A stretch of 16,361 nucleotides of DNA from Flavobacteriaceae bacterium (GTDB lineage: Bacteria; Bacteroidota; Bacteroidia; Flavobacteriales; Flavobacteriaceae): the NCBI GenBank assembly GCA_030633225.1, contig DAOVTF010000005.1, positions 1-16,361 of the forward strand, read 5' to 3'. Of this stretch, positions 1 to 8,699 are shown piece by piece. The notes below the pieces were generated by a model. The model was not told the DNA's origin and did not search any database. It saw only the letters and a list, made by a program, of their open reading frames with translations. The stretch's first letter is position 1. The number at the start of each line of letters is the position of its first letter. A program made the position numbers and the translations under genes.

Positions 1-1485
1 AATGGCGTCTATATAACTATTTAAAACTATATTTACATCAACATTGCTAGGAATTTCTATATCGTAATTTGGCTTTTCTGCATCTTTAGCATAAGTATCA
101 TAATACTTAATAGGTATTCCCGTTTTTTCAAGGTTTTCTATAACATCACTTCCTTTACCAACAACAACTATTCTAGCATTTTCAGATTTAAAATATTTGT
201 TAGCAACACGTGTAACATCTTCGGTTGAAACCGCATTAATTTTTTCTAAATAAGTAGAATAAAAATCATCGGGTAAATCATTTATTTTAGTATTCAAAGC
301 ATATCGAGCAATAGTTTCTGGCTTTTCTAAAGCAAGAACAAAGTCTCCAACATATTTAGCTTTCGCATTCTTTAAAGCATCAGCGTCTACCGGTTCTTTT
401 TTTATACGCTCAATTTCTTTTAAAGTTTGCACTACAGCACTATCAGTTACTTCATTTCTAACAGAAGCTCCAGCTCTAAAACGAGATGCATATTTATCAG
501 CACCTACACTAGAACGTGCCCCATAAGTATAACCATGTTCTTCTCGAAGATTCATATTTAAGTAACTGTTAAAACCGCCTCCTAATATTTTATTTGCAAT
601 TAAAACTGAATGATAATCAGGATCCTTCATTTTTAGATCCACATTATTTGTAAGTGATATATTAGATTGTACCGCATTTGGCATATCAACAAAATCAATT
701 ACTGTGTTTTTTTCATTTACTTTTTCATTTGGAACCCCTGAACTTTTAAAATCAGATTTTTTCCATTTTCCAAAATATTTTTTAACCTGCTTTTTAATTA
801 TATTATAATCTACATCACCAACAACAACTAAATATGCGCTGTTAGGAGTAAAATAATTTTTATGAAAGCTTTTAACATCGTTTAAACTTACATTATTTAA
901 ACTTTTTTCTGTTACAAATTCACCATAAGCATGATGTGTTCCATAAGCTAATGCACTTCCAACACGTCCAGAAATGGCATCAACGCTTTTTTCTTCTGTT
1001 TTTAATCCGTCAATATATTTATCTCTTTCTTTTTGAAACTCTTCTTCTGTTAATAATGGATTAACTGTAGCATCTGCCATTAATTCCAAAATTCTTTCAG
1101 AATATTTTGATAAAGATCTTGCAGATCCTCCTGTTGCATTAAAATTCATATTAGCGCCCAAAAAATCAACTTCCTCATTAAAATCATCTTTAGCAATACT
1201 ACTTGTTCCGTTGCCTAGCATAGAACCCATTAAATTTGACATACCAGCTTTATCTCCTTCAACTACTGGTGGTCTATCAATTCTAAGACTATAAGCAACT
1301 CTTGGTAATTTATGATTTTCAACAATAAGAACTTTCATTCCATTGCTTAGCTCAAACTCTTTAGGAGATTCTAAAGATATCTTTGGAGCAGGTCCTGGTT
1401 TTGGTTGTTTTGATCTATCAATTTGAGCATTTACTCCAATCGATATTAAAAACAATGCTATTAATATGTTTATTTTATTTTTCAT
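1..1485 (-). CDS. M16 peptidase homologue, catalytically inactive partner, 3' end outside window
   Basis: This gene reads without a stop from an ATG at 1485 to the left edge of the window, giving 495 residues with the C-terminus missing. Residues 1-20 form a signal peptide ending in VNA before Gln21, so the product is exported to the periplasm. The rest resembles an M16B zinc peptidase half-clamp. Where active members have HxxEH, this one has N-L-M-G-S at residues 84-88, so it cannot bind zinc there. It does carry the Arg314...Tyr321 pair (LREEHGYTYG) that in M16B heterodimers is contributed by the inactive subunit. It follows the active M16 gene by only 14 bases, which suggests cotranscription and a heterodimer, as known for Sphingomonas Sph2681/Sph2682. 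The family call is strong; the substrate is unknown. Confidence 0.9.
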   Translation of the reverse strand, partial: MKNKINILIALFLISIGVNAQIDRSKQPKPGPAPKISLESPKEFELSNGMKVLIVENHKLPRVAYSLRIDRPPVVEGDKAGMSNLMGSMLGNGTSSIAKDDFNEEVDFLGANMNFNATGGSARSLSKYSERILELMADATVNPLLTEEEFQKERDKYIDGLKTEEKSVDAISGRVGSALAYGTHHAYGEFVTEKSLNNVSLNDVKSFHKNYFTPNSAYLVVVGDVDYNIIKKQVKKYFGKWKKSDFKSSGVPNEKVNEKNTVIDFVDMPNAVQSNISLTNNVDLKMKDPDYHSVLIANKILGGGFNSYLNMNLREEHGYTYGARSSVGADKYASRFRAGASVRNEVTDSAVVQTLKEIERIKKEPVDADALKNAKAKYVGDFVLALEKPETIARYALNTKINDLPDDFYSTYLEKINAVSTEDVTRVANKYFKSENARIVVVGKGSDVIENLEKTGIPIKYYDTYAKDAEKPNYDIEIPSNVDVNIVLNSYIDAI

Positions 1486-1499
1486 GATGTAAATGTCTT

Positions 1500-2819
1500 T
1501 TATTTTTTATCTTTTTCTGGTAAATACTCTAATACTAACCTTTGATTTGGATTCAAATATTTTTTAGCTACAGCTCGAATCTCTTCTCGAGTAATAGATT
1601 CAAAAATTTTAATCTCATTATTAATTAAATTAGTATCACCATATAACATGTAATATCTTGCTAATGAATTTGCAATTCCTGAAATACTTGAATTAGAATT
1701 AACAAATTGATTTTCAAATTTATTTTGAAGTTTTTGGTAGTCTTTTTCAGAAATTAAATCATTCTGAATTTTAACAATTTCTTTATCCATTTCAACAACC
1801 ATATCATTAAGTTTCGTTTCACCTAAAGGTAATCCGAAAACGACATACATCCCATAATCTTCTTGGCTTATATTAAAAGCTCCAACTTGTAATGCCATTT
1901 TTTTCTCGTCCACTAATTTTTTATACAATTTTGAACTTTTACCACTACTTAAGTAACTAGAAATCATATCTAAAACATAAGCATCTCTTTCTTTAAATGA
2001 AGGGGTTCTATATGCTGTAACAACCGCAGGGATTTGAATATTTGAATCATATCCCTTTGCAAAGATTGGTTTGGTAATAGGCTCTTCAGTAATTTTTGTT
2101 CTTACAATATCAGTCCCTCTCGGTATAGGTCCAAAATAATCTTTGATCATTACTTTAACTTTTGGAACATCAATATCTCCAGCAACAACTAATACCGCAT
2201 TATTAGGTATATAAAACTTTTTATTAAATGCTTGAAACTCTTCTAAAGTAGCTGCATCTAAATGGGCCATTTTACCTATTGTGGTTCCTTTATATGGATG
2301 ATTTATAAACAAATCCTTTTTTACATATTCTAAAAAATGACCATAAGGCTGATTATCTACTCTCAATCTTTTCTCTTCTTTTACAACTTCATTTTGTGTA
2401 TCTACACCAATTTGATTAATAACAGGGTGCATTAATCTTTCAGATTCCATCCATAAACCTAATTCAACATTATTTGATGGAAACACTTCATAATAATAGG
2501 TTCTATCATCTGTAGTATTTGCATTATTACTCCCACCGTTAGATGAAACAATGGTAAACCATTCTCCTCGATCAATATTTTCTGTTCCTTCAAATAAAAG
2601 GTGTTCAAAAAAGTGAGCAAATCCAGTTCGATCAGGGTTTTCATCTTTTGCTCCAACATGGTACATTACAGAAGTAGTAACAACCGGAGCTGAATTATCT
2701 TGATGCAAAATAACGTGCATACCATTATCAAGATCATACTCCTCAAATTTAACTTGTTGAGCATATACTGCATAACCAGCAAATACAAAAAAAGTTAATA
2801 AAAATAAGATTTTTTTCAT
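1500..2819 (-). CDS. M16 family zinc metallopeptidase, active subunit, periplasmic
   Basis: A 439-residue exported M16B-type peptidase. Residues 1-20 are a signal peptide ending VYA before Gln21. The inverted zinc motif HFFEH is at residues 69-73 (zinc ligands His69 and His73, catalytic Glu72), and the third ligand is probably Glu148 or Glu149 in the stretch EVVKEEKR. The length fits single-clamp bacterial M16B proteins. The C-terminal half lacks the Arg/Tyr pair (the matching stretch reads VDEKKMALQ), which the downstream partner supplies, so the two probably form a working heterodimer that degrades peptides in the periplasm. The 189-base gap upstream (2820-3008) contains no gene. It has a box TAAATTTA at 2857-2864 on the minus strand, one base off the Bacteroidota -7 consensus TAnnTTTG, but no convincing -33 box. 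I saw no GC-rich terminator hairpin in the gap. The pair appears unrelated to the genes before it. Confidence 0.92.
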   Translation of the reverse strand: MKKILFLLTFFVFAGYAVYAQQVKFEEYDLDNGMHVILHQDNSAPVVTTSVMYHVGAKDENPDRTGFAHFFEHLLFEGTENIDRGEWFTIVSSNGGSNNANTTDDRTYYYEVFPSNNVELGLWMESERLMHPVINQIGVDTQNEVVKEEKRLRVDNQPYGHFLEYVKKDLFINHPYKGTTIGKMAHLDAATLEEFQAFNKKFYIPNNAVLVVAGDIDVPKVKVMIKDYFGPIPRGTDIVRTKITEEPITKPIFAKGYDSNIQIPAVVTAYRTPSFKERDAYVLDMISSYLSSGKSSKLYKKLVDEKKMALQVGAFNISQEDYGMYVVFGLPLGETKLNDMVVEMDKEIVKIQNDLISEKDYQKLQNKFENQFVNSNSSISGIANSLARYYMLYGDTNLINNEIKIFESITREEIRAVAKKYLNPNQRLVLEYLPEKDKK

Positions 2820-3008
2820 GTGTTTGGTTTTAAAATTAAAATATTTGATATAGTGGTAAATTTAATAACTTTTTAAGTATAATTATTGGTTTTTTATTGT
2901 AAAAACAGCATGATTCTTAGAAGAAAATAGATTGATGTATTTTTAAAAAATTTAAGTAAATATGTGAAATTGTCTAAATTAAATGAATGATTATTAAATT
3001 TCTAATTA

Positions 3009-4118
3009 TTATTCACTAATAGTTTTGTTTTTATTATAAATAGGATTGGCATACATTTTTAACAATCTATAATATACATCCTCATTTTCTGATTTTTTAA
3101 GGTACTTTTTAAACTTCACTATATCTTCTCTATTATAATATTGTTGGTATTTAAAATCATTGTGCAATAAATCATAAGCCATATAATTAGTTTTCCATAA
3201 TTGATAATTTTTATAAACAACTCTATCTATTTCGCTAACAATATTTTCAACATCTTTTTTTCTATTATTTAAAAATATAATGTTATCCGAGTTTAATTTT
3301 TCAAAAACCAATTTTACTTTGCCCTTATATTCTTTAATACCTTTAATCAAACTATTAATATTTTCAAATTCTTCTTTATCATAATTTCCATCTTTATCAA
3401 TAAGACTTAATTCGTTGGCTTTTTCAAAAGCACAAGGCTCATACTCAAATGAAATAGTAGATACCACAATATTTAATTCATTTAACGATTTTTTCACATC
3501 CTTATCACTACTTAACAATAGCATTTTAATCAAACCTGTTGCAGTAATATCGTTGCCGTCTTTTGTTCTTCCATTTCCCTGAGCGATCCATGATGATACT
3601 TTTTTGTTGACAATGGAGTGGCGTATATACTTGGATAAATTAATCGAATTTTTCATTTGTTCCATTCTTTTTCCCCCTCTAAAAACAGTAAACATATTAT
3701 TTAATTTAGCTACTGCTTTCATGGTATCAGTAACCATTAAATTATCTCCTAATGAAATTTCAGTAAAAGGTTTTCCAATATCATATAAATGATTTTGAAG
3801 TAAGGCAGAATCTAAAAAAATATCTCTATGATTTGATATAAATAACGAGTTTGTTGCATCAATGTCATCTAAACCGATAATTTTAAAAGAATCCATGGTA
3901 TCATTTATTGAATTCTTAATAATCATTTCTATAAATGTAACTTGAAAATCAGCACAGGTTTTACAGGACTGTAATTTTTTGATTATCAGTTTTCTATTCC
4001 AATTAGGATAAAAATATTGGACTCCTTTTATAAACTCATTACTACTTTCTAACCAGACCAAAGTATTGCTAATTTGATCTTGTGAGTAAGGTGCAATTGT
4101 TTTAAATATTTCTTCCAT
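3009..4118 (-). CDS. PlsB/PlsC-like phospholipid or glycerol-phosphate acyltransferase
   Basis: A cytoplasmic or membrane-peripheral acyltransferase of 369 residues, probably moving an acyl chain from ACP or CoA to a glycerol- or lipid-type acceptor. Using the ATG at 4118, block I is SNHRDIFLD (His97, Asp99, Asp103), block II is VFRGG (about 145-149) and block III is AQGNGRTKDG (about 179-188). I chose the ATG at 4118 over an in-frame TTG at 4124 because the upstream ligase gene stops at 4123-4121, two bases before the ATG, the usual layout for coupled genes here. The block I spacing is odd: the canonical motif is H-x4-D, but here Asp follows at +2 and +6. The protein is longer than PlsC, with an extended C-terminal part of unknown role. 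Standalone acyltransferases like this occur in aryl polyene and flexirubin clusters, which suits its place as last gene of the operon. The exact substrate is not known. Confidence 0.82.
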   Translation of the reverse strand: MEEIFKTIAPYSQDQISNTLVWLESSNEFIKGVQYFYPNWNRKLIIKKLQSCKTCADFQVTFIEMIIKNSINDTMDSFKIIGLDDIDATNSLFISNHRDIFLDSALLQNHLYDIGKPFTEISLGDNLMVTDTMKAVAKLNNMFTVFRGGKRMEQMKNSINLSKYIRHSIVNKKVSSWIAQGNGRTKDGNDITATGLIKMLLLSSDKDVKKSLNELNIVVSTISFEYEPCAFEKANELSLIDKDGNYDKEEFENINSLIKGIKEYKGKVKLVFEKLNSDNIIFLNNRKKDVENIVSEIDRVVYKNYQLWKTNYMAYDLLHNDFKYQQYYNREDIVKFKKYLKKSENEDVYYRLLKMYANPIYNKNKTISE

Positions 4119-4120
4119 TA

Positions 4121-5428
4121 TCAAGTAGTTTCTATAAATTTATCTCTTTTATCAATAAATAGCATAGGTTTTCTACCCATTTTTGGAAATATTAATGCTT
4201 TGATTTCCTTTATAGAAACAAATTCTATTTGTGGAGAAACTCTGAGCTTAGCTCTAAAATGATCTTTCAATTTCTCTAATAAATCTATTGATGTTTCTTT
4301 GGCTCCAATCTTTATAGTTATCTTATCTGTACCAATTTCATTATTATCAATTTCGATAATGTAATTTTCAATTTCAGAAAAATCATTCAACAAATTTTGC
4401 ATTGCCGGAGGATAAATTGTGGTTCCTTTATATTTTATCATTTGTTTCTTTCTTCCAACTACAGGCCCCAATCGAAGTGTATTTCTTCCACATTTGCAAG
4501 GTTCAGAATGTGCTTTAACAATATCTCCTGTTTTAAATCGTAACAAAGGCATTGCTTCTACACCCAAAGTTGTAACAGTCAATTCTCCTTCTTCACCATC
4601 TTTAACCGGATTGTCATTTTCATCTAAAATTTCGGTAATTATTAATTCGGGATGATGATGCCCACCTTGTTGAAATTCACATTCTGCAAAAGCTGTGCTC
4701 ATTTCGGTAGAAGCATAAGTAGAATACAATTCAATATCCCATTTGTCTTTTATTTTTTTTGACAAGACATTTAAACTAAAATCTTGATTTTTCAAAGGTT
4801 CACCAATACAAATAACACCATTGACAGAGCAGTCATTTAAATCAATTTTATTCATTTCGGCATATTCAATCAATTTTAATAAAAATGATGGTACCGCAAT
4901 AAGGTAAGTTGGTTTAAATTTAAGTATTGAATCCCATTGCAATTCAGGAATACCAGCTCCTACCCTAATGATGCTTGCTCCTAATTTTCTAGCACCTAAA
5001 AAGTAAGCCAAACCAGCCATAAAGCGTCTATCAATAGTCGTCATCAACTGAATTGTATCGTTTTTTGTTACTTTCGAACAAGCAAAAGAGATAGCTTCAT
5101 TATATGCCAGCCTATCTAAATCTTTATCGGTTAAACCAAAAAACACAGGCTTTCCGGTGGTACCAGATGTAGTTACATAATCAATTATTTTTGATCTATC
5201 TACACAGATAAAGTCCGTATTATTCTTTTGCAAATCTTCCTTGGTTGTAACTGGTAACCTTGTTAGATCTTCTAAAGATTTAATATTAGCAAAATCAATT
5301 TCATTTTGCAGAAACAATTTCTTATAATATGTTGAATTTTTGGCCAAATAAGCCATCAATTCTTGTAATTTCTGTTCTTGAAATCTTCTTATTTCAAGTT
5401 TTGATTTTAGTTCTATCTCAGGAATCAT
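4121..5428 (-). CDS. PaaK/CoF-synthetase-type adenylate-forming acyl ligase
   Basis: A 435-residue ANL-superfamily ligase that probably activates a carboxylic acid as acyl-AMP and passes it to CoA or an acyl carrier protein. The phosphate-binding loop TSGTTGKP is at 87-94, the A5-like motif YASTE at 238-242, and the A7-like RFKTGD at 297-302. The C-terminal PaaK-type segment with the CKCG motif (311-314) and GRK at 325-327 is present, and a C-terminal lysine region is near 416-420. Cys250, the HHH run at 257-259 and Cys311/Cys313 could form a structural metal site; that is inference. The gene starts at an ATG that overlaps the end of the C45 gene by 11 bases. By position it matches the ligase (ApeH in E. 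coli aryl polyene clusters) that loads a hydroxy-aryl starter, so coumarate or hydroxybenzoate is a reasonable guess. A phenylacetate-CoA ligase role is less likely, as no paa genes are nearby. Confidence 0.85.
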   Translation of the reverse strand: MIPEIELKSKLEIRRFQEQKLQELMAYLAKNSTYYKKLFLQNEIDFANIKSLEDLTRLPVTTKEDLQKNNTDFICVDRSKIIDYVTTSGTTGKPVFFGLTDKDLDRLAYNEAISFACSKVTKNDTIQLMTTIDRRFMAGLAYFLGARKLGASIIRVGAGIPELQWDSILKFKPTYLIAVPSFLLKLIEYAEMNKIDLNDCSVNGVICIGEPLKNQDFSLNVLSKKIKDKWDIELYSTYASTEMSTAFAECEFQQGGHHHPELIITEILDENDNPVKDGEEGELTVTTLGVEAMPLLRFKTGDIVKAHSEPCKCGRNTLRLGPVVGRKKQMIKYKGTTIYPPAMQNLLNDFSEIENYIIEIDNNEIGTDKITIKIGAKETSIDLLEKLKDHFRAKLRVSPQIEFVSIKEIKALIFPKMGRKPMLFIDKRDKFIETT

Positions 5429-7097
5429 TCAATTTCCTTTTAGCTTTTTTAATATAACTTTCTACTTCTTCTTTATCGATTACTGTTGTAATTTCTTTTG
5501 AAAGAGCTTTTTCAAATTCAATTAAAGCTTCTTTATAAAATTTATGTTGATAATAATATTTTCCAACTAAAAAATACACATCCCAAGAATCTGGGTTTAA
5601 CGGTTTAAATAAATTTAATCTTTCTTTTGAAATGCTATAATTTTCCGTTACACTTGTTTCAATATTTTTCTTTTCAATTCTGTATTTTTCATAGTTTTTG
5701 TATTCCATGGAATCAAGAAAACTGTCTTTTTCAATTAAATCATTAGGCAAAGATAAAGTAATCGTTTTTCTATTATAGTTATTAAAAACACTATCTAACT
5801 GAAAAGCAACAAATTCACCTAATTGATACGGATTTGAAGAAACCCAAACCATTTTTTTTTGAGGTTGAAAAACAATACCATGATGCGCCAATAGCTGATT
5901 TAATGCTTTTTCATTTCCAAAACCAATATTGGTATTATTTATTCCGTTTCTATTTCGTAAAATTGAAACTGCCTTTTCAGGATTTAATTTATCCGTTTCC
6001 TTTAATAATTCCTTCATCCTGTCATATCTATACTTTGAATGACTCTCTTCTATATGTTTAATGTTCTTTTTATCGTTCTTATAGGCTTCACTTTGAAAAT
6101 GATTGGAACAAATTAGTTGAGAAGAATTTTCAATTTCAAAAACATCAAATTTATCTGGCGAAATCTCTATTAAAATAGCTTTATTATCATTAGCACTTCC
6201 AACCATAATCGATTCTGAAACAAAAACTTCTTTTTGTTTTGCAATTTTAATTGCTTCCTCAATATTTGATGCATATTGAACAATTTCTCTAGCGACTAAA
6301 GAAATTGGTGTTTTTGCAATGAACGGAATATCTGATTTCCCAGCATTTATAGTTACTGTTAATCCTTGGTCATTCATACCTGACATTACTCCAATCATTC
6401 CTGCCCATGAAACCGACATAAATTTATATCCCTTTTCTGGATAAATAAATGAAATCACTTTTTCCTCAGCAAAATCATCTCCAGCATAAAAATCAAAATT
6501 TCTGCCAATTAGCAAATTTCCGTCTTCTGTATTATCTCCCCAAGATGCAAAGGAAGTGCAACCAACCAACGCTAAATCTTGAAAGGCGTGACCTATATCG
6601 TGAGCACTATGTAAATATAAAACTCTTGTATATTTTTGGGCTATATAATTATATTTATCAGAGTTGTACTTAGAGATTCCATAGATTTCTGCTTTATATT
6701 CATCTTTTATATAAGAATCTATCTTTCTTGTATAGTTAGCCAAAAAACTATTTAGTAAATTTTGTTTAAACTTTGATGGTACTAATTCTTTGACTTTGGT
6801 AAAGAATATATCTTCCTGTTTTACAATCAACTCCTTACTTAACTCTCCAATAGTATTACCTAGATCAAGAGGATTACCAAATGCAACAAGCTCCCATTGT
6901 TCATGTTTATTTTTACGCAAGCTACTTTTTCCTTTAAAGAATAAAGTATCGTTTATTTCTATTCTTTTGGAAGTATCCAAAGCATATTTACTAATATCTG
7001 GTTGCTTAGATTGATTTTTTTTTGTTCCACAAGAGTTTATTAGACTAAATATCAAAACATAAATTAAAACTATATATTTATATCTCAACTTTAACAT
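5418..7097 (-). CDS. C45-family Ntn-hydrolase/acyltransferase lipoprotein with C-terminal TPR
   Basis: A 559-residue lipoprotein of the penicillin acyltransferase-like (peptidase C45) Ntn-hydrolase group. The N-terminus is a lipoprotein signal with lipobox INSC, lipid anchor Cys23. The predicted self-cleavage site is Gly179|Cys180 in LVGCTSF, which would free Cys180 as the N-terminal nucleophile. The downstream signature IGRNFDF (Arg199, Asn200, Asp202) fits the choloylglycine hydrolase/C45 fold. Near residues 505-545 there is one TPR-like helical repeat (KYYYQHKFYKEALIEFEKAL). It would act on the outer face of the inner membrane or at the outer membrane, hydrolysing or transferring an amide- or ester-linked acyl group; the substrate is not known. 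It overlaps the flavoprotein gene by 7 bases and the ligase gene by 11, so it is clearly part of this operon. An envelope step on an exported acyl product is my inference. Confidence 0.83.
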   Translation of the reverse strand: MLKLRYKYIVLIYVLIFSLINSCGTKKNQSKQPDISKYALDTSKRIEINDTLFFKGKSSLRKNKHEQWELVAFGNPLDLGNTIGELSKELIVKQEDIFFTKVKELVPSKFKQNLLNSFLANYTRKIDSYIKDEYKAEIYGISKYNSDKYNYIAQKYTRVLYLHSAHDIGHAFQDLALVGCTSFASWGDNTEDGNLLIGRNFDFYAGDDFAEEKVISFIYPEKGYKFMSVSWAGMIGVMSGMNDQGLTVTINAGKSDIPFIAKTPISLVAREIVQYASNIEEAIKIAKQKEVFVSESIMVGSANDNKAILIEISPDKFDVFEIENSSQLICSNHFQSEAYKNDKKNIKHIEESHSKYRYDRMKELLKETDKLNPEKAVSILRNRNGINNTNIGFGNEKALNQLLAHHGIVFQPQKKMVWVSSNPYQLGEFVAFQLDSVFNNYNRKTITLSLPNDLIEKDSFLDSMEYKNYEKYRIEKKNIETSVTENYSISKERLNLFKPLNPDSWDVYFLVGKYYYQHKFYKEALIEFEKALSKEITTVIDKEEVESYIKKAKRKLNDS

Positions 7098-8611
7098 TTA
7101 TCTAACTCCGTTTGAATAGAATACATTAATTTTTCTCTTCCAATAATTTGTGAACAGGTTAAAACTGCACTAATAGTAACGCCTAAAATACCGTGCATAT
7201 TTAAACTTTGACCTGTAAAAAATAAGTTTTTCAGCTTTGTTTTTGGTGATAAAAAAGATCTCATTGGATTGTTAGCATCTTTTACATAACCATACATTGC
7301 TCCTTCATTACTACCAATATAATCACGGTAAGATAAAGGTGTAGAAGTATGAATTGATTGAATACATTCTCTAATATTTGGAAATTTTTTTTCTAACTCC
7401 TTAATAAATACCTCTGCTTTTTCTTCTTTAAATTTTTCATAAGCCTCACCTCTTTCTGATTCTTCAGCAACCGTATTAAAAGTTTGTTCCCACTGTTTAA
7501 CTTCTTCAAATTTCATATATGCCATTGCCGTTAAACTATCTGTCCATTTTGTTTGATTATTTTTAACTCCCATAGATATCATATATCCTTCCGGCCAAGA
7601 AGCTTTTGTATAGTTTTGCACATCCCAAATATTATCAGAGCTCTTAAAGTGATAAAAATTATAATTTAAATATTTGAAAGTTTTAGGTTTAAAAACTAAA
7701 TATAGACTAAAAGCTGATATCCCACTTTTGATTTGTTTTATTCTATTGACATAGGACTTGCGCATTCCCTTTCCTTCTAACATTTTTATTGTCAATTTAG
7801 GTTCAATATTTGAAATAAAAATGTCAGCATTAATAGTTTTTCCTTCTTTTGTGATAACTGAAGTTAGTTTTTCATCTTCAAAACCAAATTTAGAAACTTC
7901 TTGATACTTATATATTTCTCCACCAAATTCCTTCAATTTTTTAACTAATAATTTAGAAATTTGACCTCCTCCATTTACACATCTCCAAGCACTTTGAATA
8001 AATGAATTGGTAGAAAGAGCATGTACATAAAAGGGAGTATTAGTTTCACCAGCATATAAAAAATTAGAGCCGCCCAAAACTGATTTTAATAATTCGTTAT
8101 TGGTTATTGAATCTAAATATTCTGAAACTTTAAGTGATAAAATACTCTTATCATATTTTGTGCTAGCATTTAAATTGTATAAAGGAAAAGTTTTACAAAC
8201 ACTTTGTAATTTTTGACAATATGCATTTATTGCTTTTTTTTCTTTTGGGAATTTTTTTATTAACGATTTTGCAAAATTCGTATACCCTTGTGCATGATAA
8301 TATTCTTCATCATCACTATCAAAGGTAATTACATCATACTTATCATTATCTAATTTTTTAAGCTTCAAATCATCCATGATTCCCAGATACTTAAAATATT
8401 GATAAAGATTTTGCCCCTTGTCTAAGGCACCAATATAATGTACTCCAGTATCAAAAATATTTTTATTTCTTACAAAAGTTTGTAGGTTTCCCCCAAACTG
8501 ATTATTTTTCTCAAGTACGCACACGCTGTAACCTTCTCTAGCAAGAATATTAGCAGATACTAAACCTCCTAAACCACTACCAATAATAACGATGTCGTAT
8601 TTTTTTTTCAC
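7091..8611 (-). CDS. NAD(P)/FAD-dependent oxidoreductase, phytoene desaturase/CrtISO type
   Basis: A 506-residue flavoprotein without a signal peptide, of the phytoene desaturase/carotenoid isomerase/retinol saturase group. The FAD-binding Rossmann motif GSGLGG is at 11-16 with Glu34 at the end of the second strand and the following FGGNLQTF typical of this group. The C-terminal FAD motif runs from about 464 to 490 (FFTGQSLNMHGILGVT). The start is a GTG at 8611: an in-frame TAA lies directly upstream and the Rossmann fold begins within six residues, so no later start works. In carotenoid-like pathways these enzymes add, remove or isomerise conjugated double bonds; in a polyene pigment cluster the likely substrate is the polyene acyl chain. 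It is the first gene of the four-gene operon and sits just after a terminator hairpin. A possible but weak promoter (TAATTTTTG, one base too long in the spacer) lies upstream at about 8633-8641. Confidence 0.85.
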   Translation of the reverse strand: MKKKYDIVIIGSGLGGLVSANILAREGYSVCVLEKNNQFGGNLQTFVRNKNIFDTGVHYIGALDKGQNLYQYFKYLGIMDDLKLKKLDNDKYDVITFDSDDEEYYHAQGYTNFAKSLIKKFPKEKKAINAYCQKLQSVCKTFPLYNLNASTKYDKSILSLKVSEYLDSITNNELLKSVLGGSNFLYAGETNTPFYVHALSTNSFIQSAWRCVNGGGQISKLLVKKLKEFGGEIYKYQEVSKFGFEDEKLTSVITKEGKTINADIFISNIEPKLTIKMLEGKGMRKSYVNRIKQIKSGISAFSLYLVFKPKTFKYLNYNFYHFKSSDNIWDVQNYTKASWPEGYMISMGVKNNQTKWTDSLTAMAYMKFEEVKQWEQTFNTVAEESERGEAYEKFKEEKAEVFIKELEKKFPNIRECIQSIHTSTPLSYRDYIGSNEGAMYGYVKDANNPMRSFLSPKTKLKNLFFTGQSLNMHGILGVTISAVLTCSQIIGREKLMYSIQTELDKC

Positions 8612-8655
8612 TTAAATATCTATAGGGGTAAAAATACCAAAAATTAGGGCATAAA

Positions 8656-8682
8656 AAAAGCGGAAGTAATGCTTCCGCTTTT
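8656..8682 (-). terminator. Rho-independent terminator after the beta-barrel gene
   Basis: A perfect 11-bp stem (arms 8656-8666 and 8672-8682) with a 5-base loop, GC-rich in its middle, lies 18 bases past the stop of the outer-membrane protein gene. On the minus strand it runs into a run of seven T (complement of 8653-8659). On the plus strand it is followed by only four T within the stem. It therefore most likely ends minus-strand transcription of the beta-barrel gene and separates it from the flavoprotein operon. Confidence 0.85.
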
Positions 8683-8699
8683 AAGTATATTATTTAAGA

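Noticed and set aside
2459..2659. Open frame of 66 codons on the minus strand within the active M16 gene
   Set aside because: It lies wholly inside a clear peptidase gene in another frame and has no recognisable features.
2820..3008. Possible terminator or small RNA in the 189-base gap
   Set aside because: Only AT-rich weak inverted repeats, with no GC stem followed by a T-run; one near-consensus promoter box at 2857-2864 is too weak to list.
4419..4655. Plus-strand open frame of 78 codons
   Set aside because: It is antisense to the conserved C-terminal part of the ligase gene and its protein shows no family signs.
6449..7014. Two plus-strand open frames of 74 codons opposite the C45 gene
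   Set aside because: They are shadows of a strong minus-strand gene with lipobox and catalytic motif; no promoter or start context supports them.
8626..8637. Short inverted repeat (ggta...tacc) before the flavoprotein gene, considered as an operator
   Set aside because: Only four base pairs per arm in AT-rich DNA; expected by chance.
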